From Bacteroidales bacterium (GTDB taxonomy: Bacteria > Bacteroidota > Bacteroidia > Bacteroidales > WRLA01): a DNA stretch of 44,856 nt. The stretch covers positions 1 through 44,856 of the forward strand of contig JAIRTP010000057.1 in the NCBI GenBank assembly GCA_031254805.1, read 5' to 3'. The translations under genes were made by a program, and so were the position numbers. Each line of letters opens with the position of its first letter. Within the stretch, counting starts at the first letter, position 1. Of the stretch, positions 8,597-16,354 are shown piece after piece. The notes below the pieces were generated by a model. It was not told the DNA's origin, made no database searches, and saw only the letters and a list, made by a program, of their open reading frames with translations.

Positions 8597-9352
8597 AACC
8601 TGAGTTCGACGTAAGAAAAAAATAGAAGTTACATATTTGCGAAAATATATATATATCTTTATTATTGATATTCAATTTAATAACAATATGAGATCAGTAA
8701 ATATAGTTGAAAAATACTACGTCATCAACGAATTCTACAACAATTTTGAAAAAGTATTACTCCCATGTTTACTTCCGACAGAAACAGACAAAAGAACAAG
8801 AAATTGTGCGGGGAGACGTCGACAAGCGAAGCGATACTGATTCTAATTCTTTTCCATACCAAATCGTACCAAAATCCCAAACATTTTTACCTGTTTTATG
8901 TTTGCAAACACATGCGGGAATATATTCCCAACACGATGTCTTACAATCGATTTGTCGAATTGCAACAAAAAGCCATGCTTGCCCTTGCCGTTTTCGTCAA
9001 AATGCGATACCTGTCGCAATGCAGCGGCATTTCATCTATTGATTCTGCCAAAGTTTCCGTTTGTAACAACAAGATAATCAGAAGAAACAAGGTTTTCAAA
9101 GAGGGTTCTAAAGCAGGAAAATCGACTATGGGATAGTTTTATGGCTTTAAATTACACATTGTCGTTAACGACAGAGGCAAGTTGCTCAATTTTGTCATCG
9201 CACCCGGAAATGTTGATGATAAAGAGCCGATTAAGAATGAAAGATTTTTAGAAAAAATATTCGGATTTTTTTGCCGACAAAAGAAGCCTTCCATAAAAGT
9301 TGAATTTCAAGAATATACGCCATAACTCGCGCTTATCCCGAACTCATGTTGA
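8597..9352. mobile_element. Decayed IS982-family insertion sequence
   Basis: The interval is framed by imperfect terminal inverted repeats: 8597-8615 and the complement of 9332-9350 agree at 15 of 19 positions around a shared TGAGTTCG core. Inside is a disabled IS982-type transposase. At about 756 bp it is shorter than an intact element of the family (about 1 kb), in line with loss of the 3' part of the transposase. No target-site duplication was recognised. It separates the peptide-export operon from tatD. Apart from this relic and the hairpin before it, nothing else was seen between 8451 and 9377. Confidence 0.75.
8688..9324 (+). pseudogene. IS982-family transposase, frameshifted and truncated
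   Basis: Reading starts at ATG 8688 with NIVEKYYVINEF, the usual N-terminus of IS982 transposases. It must change frame near 8800-8820 to continue as FHTKSYQNPKHFYLFYVC, MSYNRFVEL, SSIDSAKVSVCNNK and GKSTMG, the last with the family's first catalytic Asp region. At 9134 a TAG replaces the Trp codon of the conserved GKSTMGWFYGFKLH segment. The same frame then goes on with FYGFKLHIVVNDRGK and GNVDDKEP before it dissolves near 9290. The C-terminal catalytic region is missing. At least one frameshift, one nonsense change and a truncation make it non-functional. The short overlapping open frames in this stretch are pieces of this gene. Confidence 0.85.
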
Positions 9353-9377
9353 TAAAATATTGATAATAACAGCATTT

Positions 9378-10145
9378 CTATAATTGAAACAATTGCTTTG
9401 CATTTTCTGTTGTAATGCGTGCAACTTCGCCGAGGGATATATTTTTGATTTCGGCTATTTTTTCAGCAATACGGACAACGTATGCGCTTTCATTTCGTTT
9501 CCCTCTAAAAGGTACGGGAGCTAAATAGGGGGCGTCGGTTTCTAAGACAATGCGTCGTAATGGAATATGTTTTACAACATCGAACAAATTACTATTTTTG
9601 AAAGTAACGACTCCTCCAACACCTAAACAGAATCCATATTCAATCGCTTTCATAGCTTCGGAGACATTTCCCGGAAAACAATGAAAAATCCCTTTTGGAA
9701 GTTTTTTGCCGAAATGATCCAAAATATCAAAAATCTCATCCAACGAATTACGAGCATGGATAATAATGGGAAGATCATACTCCAGCGCCCATTCCAATTG
9801 CCGGTTGAAACAAATCTTCTGTTCTTTAAAAAAAGTTTTGTCCCAATAAAGATCGATTCCCGTTTCGCCAATAGCCCAATATTTACGCAATTGTAACTCT
9901 TTTTCGACGATAGAAAGCTCTGATACGTAATCCTCTTTGACAGAAGTCGGATGCAGTCCTATCGTTGGAAGACAATTATCGGGAAATTGTTCGGACAAAT
10001 GAAGCATATCTTCGATACTTTCGGCATCAATATTTGGGAGGATCATGATCTTGATTCCCGCTTCAATAGATCTTTGAACGGTTTCAAGGCGGTCGTTATC
10101 ATAATCTTTGAGATATAAATGCGTATGCGTATCTACTAAAAACAT
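9378..10145 (-). CDS. tatD: TatD-family metal-dependent DNase
   Basis: A 255-residue TIM-barrel hydrolase of full family length. Metal ligands are visible in order: DTHTHLYL at the N-terminus (HxH), the Glu of IGETGIDLYW, the His of IIIHARN, the His of IFHCFPG and the Asp of LETDAPYLAP. TatD enzymes are Mg2+-dependent 3'-5' exonucleases linked to DNA repair and breakdown of damaged or free DNA. The ATG at 10145 is supported by a TATCTTTG promoter element that ends 6 bases upstream of it, which implies almost no leader. It is transcribed divergently from porX. A second, shorter TatD-like gene lies at 12681-13346. Confidence 0.92.
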   Translation of the reverse strand: MFLVDTHTHLYLKDYDNDRLETVQRSIEAGIKIMILPNIDAESIEDMLHLSEQFPDNCLPTIGLHPTSVKEDYVSELSIVEKELQLRKYWAIGETGIDLYWDKTFFKEQKICFNRQLEWALEYDLPIIIHARNSLDEIFDILDHFGKKLPKGIFHCFPGNVSEAMKAIEYGFCLGVGGVVTFKNSNLFDVVKHIPLRRIVLETDAPYLAPVPFRGKRNESAYVVRIAEKIAEIKNISLGEVARITTENAKQLFQL

Positions 10146-10150
10146 GAGTG

Positions 10151-10158
10151 CAAAGATA
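10151..10158 (-). promoter_or_regulatory. Bacteroidota -7 promoter element before tatD
   Basis: On the minus strand this reads TATCTTTG, a full match to the Bacteroidota sigma-ABfr -7 consensus TAnnTTTG. Only five bases separate it from the tatD ATG, so transcription would begin at or next to the start codon. No clear TTTG was seen about 19 bases upstream. Confidence 0.5.
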
Positions 10159-10329
10159 GCTATTAATTGAATGTGCGAATCTTTAAAACAACCATTAAGA
10201 AGGAGTGTATTTTTGGATTAGTTTTTGCAATAAAGGAAACTCCGGGACGTTAATTTCTTTTAAATGATATAAAAATCGATGAAATAGTTTTACCACAAAT
10301 TCAGATTTAATAATTTTTAAACAGCTATA

Positions 10330-11895
10330 ATGGATAAAATAAAAATTTTATGGGTTGACGATGAAATAGAAATGCTCAAACCCCACATTATGTTCTTGGA
10401 ACAAAAAGGCTATTTGTTCGATACTATTAATAATGGACGCGACGCGCTTGACATGATCGAAAAAAACAGTTACGACGTAGTTTTTCTCGATGAAAATATG
10501 CCCGGAATTTCTGGGCTGGAGACGTTGACGGTTATCAAAAATATAGCTCCCAATCTTCCAATCGTTATGATCACTAAAAGCGAAGAAGAGCGCGTGATGG
10601 AAGACGCCATCGGAGGAAGCATTGCCGATTATTTGATCAAGCCTGTCAATCCGTTGCAGATCTTAATGGCTCTGAAAAAAATAATCGACGCGCAATCGCT
10701 TATCAGCAATAAAACTACTTCGGATTATCAACAAGAATTTCGCCAAATCGGCATGGAAATCAACGGGAGGTTGAGCAGCGAAGAATGGATGGATATTTAT
10801 AAACGATTGGTGAATTGGGAATTACGACTGGAAAAATCTGACGATGAAAGCATGCACGATATATTGCGACTTCAAAAAGAAGAAGCTAATACCGTGTTTT
10901 GCAAATATATTCAAAATTCGTATGTCGATTGGCTTAACGGTTCTAATACGGATCGTCCGATATTTTCTCACACTGTGTTGAAGGAGAAACTCTTCCCATT
11001 GCTTAATAATAGCGGAAACTCCAAAAAACCGATATTTCTCATTTTGATAGACAACCTTCGTTTTGATCAATGGAAAGCCATCGCTCCTCTGTTAGAGCGT
11101 TTTTATCGCGTGAAAAAAGAAGAGATGTATTACAGCATTTTGCCGACAACAACCCAATATGCAAGAAACAGTTTGTTCGCAGGATTGATGCCAAGCGAGA
11201 TAGAGAGAAAATATCCGCAATACTGGGTGAGTGAAAATGAAGAAGGAGGAAAAAATAACTATGAAAGCGAATTGTTAGGAACATTATTAAAACGCTTTGG
11301 AATTAATATTCGCCACTCTTATACAAAAGTGCTAAATCTTGACGCCGGAAAAAAATTGGCGGACAACATTACAAATTTATTCACGAATAAATTGAATGTG
11401 ATCGTGTATAATTTTGTCGACATGCTCTCTCATGCCCGTACCGAAATGGAGATCATTCGCGAATTGGCTAATGATGAAAAAGCGTATCGTTCGTTGACCA
11501 CTTCATGGCTGGAACATTCTCCTTTGTTTGATATTCTCAAAACTTTATCGGAACATGGCGTAGATGTCGTCATTACGACCGATCATGGATCCGTACGGGT
11601 TATGAAACCCGTAAAAATTATCGGCGACCGCGAAGCAAGCGTTAATTTACGTTATAAAACAGGGAAAAATCTTAATTACAACGTAAAAGAAGTTTTCGAG
11701 GTACGCGATCCGGGAAAGATTTTTTTACCGAAAAATAATGTGACTTCCTCTTTCATATTTTCCAAAAATAACGATTTCTTCGCCTATCCTAATAATTATA
11801 ATTATTATGTAAAATATTATGAAAACACATTCCAGCATGGAGGCGTTTCGATGGAAGAGGTCATGATTCCGTTTATTACATTAGAACCGAAATAA
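10330..11895 (+). CDS. porX: PorX, response regulator with PglZ-type phosphodiesterase domain (T9SS regulator)
   Basis: A 521-residue two-domain protein. Residues 1-125 are a receiver domain with Asp10/Asp11, phospho-acceptor Asp54 in VFLDENMPG and Lys in MITKSEE. The rest is an alkaline-phosphatase-like PglZ domain with metal and active-site segments LIDNLRFDQW, TTTQYARNSLF, VDMLSHAR, TTDHGSVRV and the final HGGVSMEE. This architecture is characteristic of PorX, which with the kinase PorY and the sigma factor SigP controls type IX secretion genes and has a zinc-dependent nucleotide phosphodiesterase activity. PorY is not in the window. The gene stands alone on the plus strand, divergent from tatD and convergent with tcdA (47-base gap). 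Three T9SS cargo proteins occur elsewhere in the window, in keeping with an active T9SS in this organism. Confidence 0.95.
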   Translation: MDKIKILWVDDEIEMLKPHIMFLEQKGYLFDTINNGRDALDMIEKNSYDVVFLDENMPGISGLETLTVIKNIAPNLPIVMITKSEEERVMEDAIGGSIADYLIKPVNPLQILMALKKIIDAQSLISNKTTSDYQQEFRQIGMEINGRLSSEEWMDIYKRLVNWELRLEKSDDESMHDILRLQKEEANTVFCKYIQNSYVDWLNGSNTDRPIFSHTVLKEKLFPLLNNSGNSKKPIFLILIDNLRFDQWKAIAPLLERFYRVKKEEMYYSILPTTTQYARNSLFAGLMPSEIERKYPQYWVSENEEGGKNNYESELLGTLLKRFGINIRHSYTKVLNLDAGKKLADNITNLFTNKLNVIVYNFVDMLSHARTEMEIIRELANDEKAYRSLTTSWLEHSPLFDILKTLSEHGVDVVITTDHGSVRVMKPVKIIGDREASVNLRYKTGKNLNYNVKEVFEVRDPGKIFLPKNNVTSSFIFSKNNDFFAYPNNYNYYVKYYENTFQHGGVSMEEVMIPFITLEPK

Positions 11896-11942
11896 AGACG
11901 GTAAAATATTTTAAGAAAGAGCGACGACAGACGAGATAAAGT

Positions 11943-12680
11943 TCAACCGGCTAAATCTCTTATTACTATCGATGCAAGCACGCATCCAAACAATGGCGGC
12001 ATATAAGAGATCGTTCCGACGTTCGATTTCTTGTTTTGCTCGCCTTCTGTTGTAATAATAGCGTTTGAATCGATCTCTTCGGGCGACCAAACGACTTTAA
12101 TTCCCGTATAAATTCCTCTGCGATGTAATCTTTTTCGTAAAACGCGCGCCAACGGACATCCTTTTGATTCCGAAATATCGCCATGACGCACTTGTAACGG
12201 ATCGGTCTTTCCGCCTGCTCCCATCGAGCTAACAATCGGATAACCGAGTTCTAAAGAGTGAATCATCAAGAAAAGTTTCGGCGAAATAGTATCAATAGCG
12301 TCGACCACATAATCATATTTTTGCAAATTGAGTAATGCAATCATTCGTTCGTCGCGAATATATTCATTAACGACGGTCAGATTAAGCTCAGGATTTATCT
12401 GGAAAAGCCGTCTGCCCATTACTTCCGCTTTGCTTTTTCCTTCGTCGGATAACAATGCGGGAAGTTGGCGATTACGATTTGTCGTATGGATTTTATCGCC
12501 GTCGACAATGGTCATATTCCTAACGCCGGCGCGACAAATCAATTCGGCGGCATACGCTCCGACGCCTCCCAAACCGACAATCAAAACATAACTCTTTTGA
12601 AGTTTTTGTAACTTTTCTTTGCCGAACAGCAACTCCGTACGCGACAACCATTCAGGGATAATATTGTGATTTTCCATCAT
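11943..12680 (-). CDS. tcdA: tRNA threonylcarbamoyladenosine dehydratase (TcdA/CsdL, ThiF-like E1 fold)
   Basis: A 245-residue E1-like enzyme that converts t6A37 to its cyclic form in tRNAs reading ANN codons. It has the N-terminal SRTELLFGKEKL segment typical of TcdA, the nucleotide-binding loop GLGGVGAYAAELICRAGV, the VDGDKIHTTNRNRQ segment with the Asp and Arg residues that bind ATP, and the VDAIDTISPK motif. The length is near that of other TcdA proteins (about 245-270 residues). The first of two ATG codons follows directly after the stop of the TatD-like gene, so both genes form one transcription unit. Confidence 0.9.
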   Translation of the reverse strand: MMENHNIIPEWLSRTELLFGKEKLQKLQKSYVLIVGLGGVGAYAAELICRAGVRNMTIVDGDKIHTTNRNRQLPALLSDEGKSKAEVMGRRLFQINPELNLTVVNEYIRDERMIALLNLQKYDYVVDAIDTISPKLFLMIHSLELGYPIVSSMGAGGKTDPLQVRHGDISESKGCPLARVLRKRLHRRGIYTGIKVVWSPEEIDSNAIITTEGEQNKKSNVGTISYMPPLFGCVLASIVIRDLAG

Positions 12681-13346
12681 TTATTTCAAATTAAAAACCG
12701 TTATAAAATTTTCGGCTACAGTTTGCTTCAAGCCCTCTAAAGAGATATTCTTTACCTTTGCCGCACAAATATAAACATCTTCGATAGACATGTCGGCATC
12801 GTCCGTTTCTAAAAATATTTTATTGAGCGGAACCGACGAAAAAGTGCTTTGCAGCGATATATTTCGTAATAAACTTTCTCCAAAAGACAAGAAAAGACCA
12901 TGTTCCAAAAGTTGCCGCGCCAACTCTTTACTCCCATGAAAACCGTGAACGATCCAAGGCAGATTTGTTCTGCTCATTTTTCTTGCGGCAAGCAGTTGTT
13001 CCCAAGCTTTTACGCAATGAATAATTAAAGACTTTTGATATTGTTCGGAAAGTAAAATAACCTCTTGAAAAACTTTTTCCTGAGAAATTATTTCAGCGCC
13101 TTGAAGCTTATCTAATCCAACTTCTCCAATGGCAAAAATGGCGCTTTGTAAAGCCGTTTGTAAACGATGCAATTTTAAATCCGTATTTTCTTCCGTTAAA
13201 TGCCACGGATGAATGCCGTACGAAACATATCGCTCCGACAAAAAATCCGGATTTTCTTGAGAACTTAAATCGACAACAGCGATTACATTCTCATCTTTTG
13301 CCTTATGATGCGTATGAATATTGATATATGACTCGGAGAAATTCAA
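12681..13346 (-). CDS. TatD-like metal-dependent hydrolase (short paralogue)
   Basis: A 221-residue TatD-superfamily protein, about 35 residues shorter than the tatD product in this window. It keeps INIHTHHK (HxH), the Glu of AIGEVGLD, the His of SLIIHCVKAW, WIVHGFHGS and the Asp of FLETDDAD, but the usual ETDAPYLAP is changed to ETDDADMSI, so substrate range may differ. No ATG lies upstream of the metal-binding HTH segment; TTG at 13346 is the first start codon after an in-frame stop (complement of 13359-13361). The stop is adjacent to the ATG of tcdA. TatD-like genes beside tcdA are common in Bacteroidota. The function beyond hydrolase is not known. Confidence 0.82.
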   Translation of the reverse strand: MNFSESYINIHTHHKAKDENVIAVVDLSSQENPDFLSERYVSYGIHPWHLTEENTDLKLHRLQTALQSAIFAIGEVGLDKLQGAEIISQEKVFQEVILLSEQYQKSLIIHCVKAWEQLLAARKMSRTNLPWIVHGFHGSKELARQLLEHGLFLSFGESLLRNISLQSTFSSVPLNKIFLETDDADMSIEDVYICAAKVKNISLEGLKQTVAENFITVFNLK

Positions 13347-13592
13347 AGATTCAAATATTTAAAAATTCCATTCATTATAAACGCTTTTTAACAACATATC
13401 ATCTATTTATAGATAACGTCCTTGAAAAGACAAAAATAGTAAAAAGAGAAATACTTTTTAGATAATTCACCCGCAATATATCATCTTGATCATTTTTTGA
13501 TAGTTTTGTGTAGGATAGAAATTATTGCAGGCTCTTGTATTTGAATAGATTTGCATTGATCCGCACGACCATTAATAGATAATGAACCTTTT

Positions 13593-14906
13593 CTAAGAAG
13601 CCGACGGCGTTATTTTATCGTAAAGCTCGCGCTTTGCCTGAATTTGTTGCAAAATGCCTCTCAACAATAAAAAGGATAAGAAAGCAATCCATAAAGCATG
13701 AATGCCAAGATGCGGATACAATGTATAAAAAACCGTAAAGAAAATGGCCGTCGCTACAAAAATAGCATTTCGCATCGCTTTTGCCGCCGACGTTCCGATA
13801 AAAATACCATCCCAAAGAAATGCCGAGAATCCTACCAACGGAACCGGCAATACCCACCAAATATAATCTTTTGCTACCGCTAAAACTTCTTTTTCATTAG
13901 TCAAAATCGCTAAAATTTGGGAGCCGAAGAGAAGGTACAAAACAGTAAATATTAAAGAGAGGACAACGCCCCATTTCATCAAATCCTTGATGGTTCTCTT
14001 TAAAAGCAATAGATTCTTTGCCCCAAAATATTTTCCTGCCAACGCTTCCGCCGCATAAGCAAAACCATCCATGATATAAGAAAAAAGCATAAAAAGCTGC
14101 ATCAGCAAAGTATTGACGGCCAACAAAGTGTCTCCCATCCGAGAAGAAGCGGAGGTAAAAAAGGTAAAAACGGCGATCATACACAACGTCCGCAAAAAGA
14201 TATTGCCGTTGACGCTGAAAAATTTCAACATCTCCTGCATAAGGAATACTTTCTTGAGCCGTAACCTCGGAAAAAGTTTTTTATAATTCTTATTGAGCAT
14301 GAAAATGGCCAACGCCAAACCGCTATATTGCGCCAACACCGATCCCCATGCTACGCCTTCTATCGTCATCCCGAAAGCGTAAACAAAAAGTAGGCTGAAA
14401 CAGATATTGAGCACATTGATCAAAATGGCAATGACCATGGGCGTTTTCGAATTTTGCATTCCAATAAACCAACCTTTCAGCGAATATAATTCCAACGTTG
14501 CCGGAGCCGCCCATATCAAAATGGAAAAATATTTCCAGGCCAAAGGAGCAACAGTTTCGCTGGGTTTGATGAAAAAGAAAGCCAACTTCCCAATTGGATG
14601 TTGACACAAAATCAACGCAACGGAAATGGTAAATCCAACCAAAACAGAACGCGCTAATACCAACATAGTATCGGAAAAATCACGTTTCCCATATGCTTGC
14701 GCCGCAAATCCGCTCGTTCCCATGCGTAAGAAACCAAAATTCCAATAGATAAAATTAAAAATAGTCGTTCCGATAGCAACTGCGCCGATATAACTCTTGT
14801 CTCCCATATGACCGACAATTGCCAAATCGATCATCCCCAATAAGGGAATTGTGACATTAGAGATAATATTAGGTATGGCAAGTCGTATTATCTCATTTTT
14901 TTTCAT
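13593..14906 (-). CDS. MATE-family multidrug/cation antiporter
   Basis: A 437-residue integral membrane protein with about 12 hydrophobic helices in two similar halves, as in MATE antiporters of the DinF-like branch that expel drugs or organic cations using Na+ or H+. Diagnostic segments include the start AIPNIISNVTIPLLGMID, AIVGHMGD, GFLRMGTSGFAAQAYG and the second-half FSYIMDGFAYAAEALAGKYFGAKN. The open frame extends upstream to 15008, but ATG 14906 (MKKNEIIRLA) is preferred: it gives the family's normal N-terminus, and a strong promoter match lies within the longer version at 14957-14987. It stands alone, 246 bases upstream of the TatD-like gene on the same strand. Confidence 0.9.
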   Translation of the reverse strand: MKKNEIIRLAIPNIISNVTIPLLGMIDLAIVGHMGDKSYIGAVAIGTTIFNFIYWNFGFLRMGTSGFAAQAYGKRDFSDTMLVLARSVLVGFTISVALILCQHPIGKLAFFFIKPSETVAPLAWKYFSILIWAAPATLELYSLKGWFIGMQNSKTPMVIAILINVLNICFSLLFVYAFGMTIEGVAWGSVLAQYSGLALAIFMLNKNYKKLFPRLRLKKVFLMQEMLKFFSVNGNIFLRTLCMIAVFTFFTSASSRMGDTLLAVNTLLMQLFMLFSYIMDGFAYAAEALAGKYFGAKNLLLLKRTIKDLMKWGVVLSLIFTVLYLLFGSQILAILTNEKEVLAVAKDYIWWVLPVPLVGFSAFLWDGIFIGTSAAKAMRNAIFVATAIFFTVFYTLYPHLGIHALWIAFLSFLLLRGILQQIQAKRELYDKITPSAS

Positions 14907-14956
14907 CAACTTAGCTCTGAGCGTGATCTTTATTTGCATTTGCGGTTTTAGAAATA

Positions 14957-14987
14957 CAAAGTTACATCTTTCGAGGAGATGTACAAA
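14957..14987 (-). promoter_or_regulatory. Complete Bacteroidota promoter for the MATE gene
   Basis: On the minus strand TTTG is followed after 19 bases by TAACTTTG, a match to both the -33 (TTTG) and -7 (TAnnTTTG) elements of the Bacteroidota primary sigma factor with the expected spacing. The start codon at 14906 lies about 50 bases downstream, which supports the shorter gene model. Confidence 0.65.
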
Positions 14988-15423
14988 ATGAAATTTTGAG
15001 GAAATCATAGAACATTACGAAGAATGTAAGATGCCGTAAACCTGCAAAGGCACAAGAGAACAGGCGGGAGTAAAAAATGAAGAAGAATACCTTCGCATCG
15101 TAATATGGGATACTTTGAAATAACGACGGCCGGAGATCCGCATATCTCCCTGTTCGCCTCGCGACGAAAAACAGCTTATGGCGGTTTTTCCTCTCAGATG
15201 GAATGCGCCGAGACTTTTGTACGGTGTTTTAGTTAGCCGCGAAATGGTTTGAGATTTTTGTACGACGTTTTGGTCTCAAATCTAATTTCATGCATTTGCC
15301 CTACAAAGAGATAAGATTCAAAGCAGTCGCTTCTGATTTTTTGCAATCTTTCTCAATCAGGTATTGCCCGGCAGACAAATTTTTAACGAAGTTGTTTAAA
15401 ACTGTCTTTTTACAGATAAAATC
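14988..15423. other. Non-coding interval with a diverged direct repeat and hairpin
   Basis: No gene is supported between the MATE promoter and the MCE gene. It contains a 24-base direct repeat (15210-15233 and 15251-15274, 20 of 24 identical, all four differences transitions). The second copy lies inside a hairpin with stem TTTGAGA/TCTCAAA (15248-15254 and 15274-15280). A smaller hairpin, GGAGAT-CCGCAT-ATCTCC, is at 15132-15149. This could be a regulatory RNA, a repeat family member or relic DNA; the sequence alone does not decide. Confidence 0.4.
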
Positions 15424-16338
15424 CTAAAAAAGGCTGAACTTCACATATTTTTTGGGATTTGCCTGAACATCTTCCAACAATAGTTTCAACTGTTTGCTGG
15501 TTTGCGTCAATTCATCATAAAGAGCGCCGTCGGTCAACAATTTTCCGACCGTTCCATCTCCCGTTTGAATAAGAGAAACCAAAGAATCTACCGAAGCGAT
15601 GGTTTTATCAAGGTTATTGATCGTTGCAGATAAATTCATTTTTGTCAGATCTTCCGTAACGACGGAGACGTCGCCCAATATTTTGGAAAGTTGTTGCCGA
15701 TCTTGTTCCAAATTGGCGGTGAGCATTCTGGCGTTATTCATGATGGTATTAATATTACCGCGCTGATCGGCGACGGTTTCCATGATAATGCTCAAACTTT
15801 CGATTCCGTCAATCAAGTTTTGTTGCGTCTCTTCTCCCAAAATAGCGTTGATCGATTTTGTGGTTTCGCTAAAGCTTTCCATCAAATAACTCAATTGATC
15901 TTTTAGAGGCATCAGCTCTTCCACTACGGAATCTATCACCGAAATATCGACGCCCGATTGAATCGCGTCGTCGTGTTTTAGCGCTTCCAAAGAATTTCCT
16001 AAAACAATCTCTATTCCCTTTGATCCTGTGATACTGGTGTTTATAATTTTAGCGATAGAATTGTCGGGAATGGGAAAGCTATTATTGATTTTTAACGAAA
16101 CGAGTAAAGTCCCGTCATTATCAGGAGAAAATTGAATTTTTTCTACTTGTCCGATTTTATATCCGTTGAGCATAACCGGATTTGTTTGCAACAATCCCGA
16201 TACGTTATTATAATGAGCGTGAAGAATATATTCGCTTGAAAACATCGTGCTGCCTTTCAAAAAATTTATTCCCCAAAAAAGCAAAATAGCTGCGACAAGT
16301 ATTGTGATCCCTATTTTAAATTCTTTCCGTATTTTCAT
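15424..16338 (-). CDS. MCE/MlaD-family lipid transport protein
   Basis: A 304-residue protein with one N-terminal membrane anchor (about residues 9-28, IGITILVAAILLFWGINFLKG), then a single MCE domain (about 35-115: NVSGLLQTNPVMLNGYKIGQV, ITGSKGIEIVLG) and a long helical C-terminal part of about 170 residues. Proteins of this type bind phospholipids in the periplasm and work with an MlaE/MlaF-type ABC transporter to keep outer-membrane lipid asymmetry. No permease or ATPase gene is beside it. The gene follows the amidase by 16 bases, an arrangement common in Bacteroidota, so both are probably co-transcribed for envelope maintenance. Confidence 0.88.
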   Translation of the reverse strand: MKIRKEFKIGITILVAAILLFWGINFLKGSTMFSSEYILHAHYNNVSGLLQTNPVMLNGYKIGQVEKIQFSPDNDGTLLVSLKINNSFPIPDNSIAKIINTSITGSKGIEIVLGNSLEALKHDDAIQSGVDISVIDSVVEELMPLKDQLSYLMESFSETTKSINAILGEETQQNLIDGIESLSIIMETVADQRGNINTIMNNARMLTANLEQDRQQLSKILGDVSVVTEDLTKMNLSATINNLDKTIASVDSLVSLIQTGDGTVGKLLTDGALYDELTQTSKQLKLLLEDVQANPKKYVKFSLF

Positions 16339-16354
16339 AAGATAATTTTAAAAA

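Noticed and set aside
11902-11913. TAAAATATTTTA palindrome between porX and tcdA as a terminator
   Set aside because: It is a 12-base A/T palindrome without loop or T-run, likely chance in this composition.
14907-15008. 34-residue N-terminal extension of the MATE protein
   Set aside because: It contains the promoter for the gene and lacks similarity to MATE N-termini.
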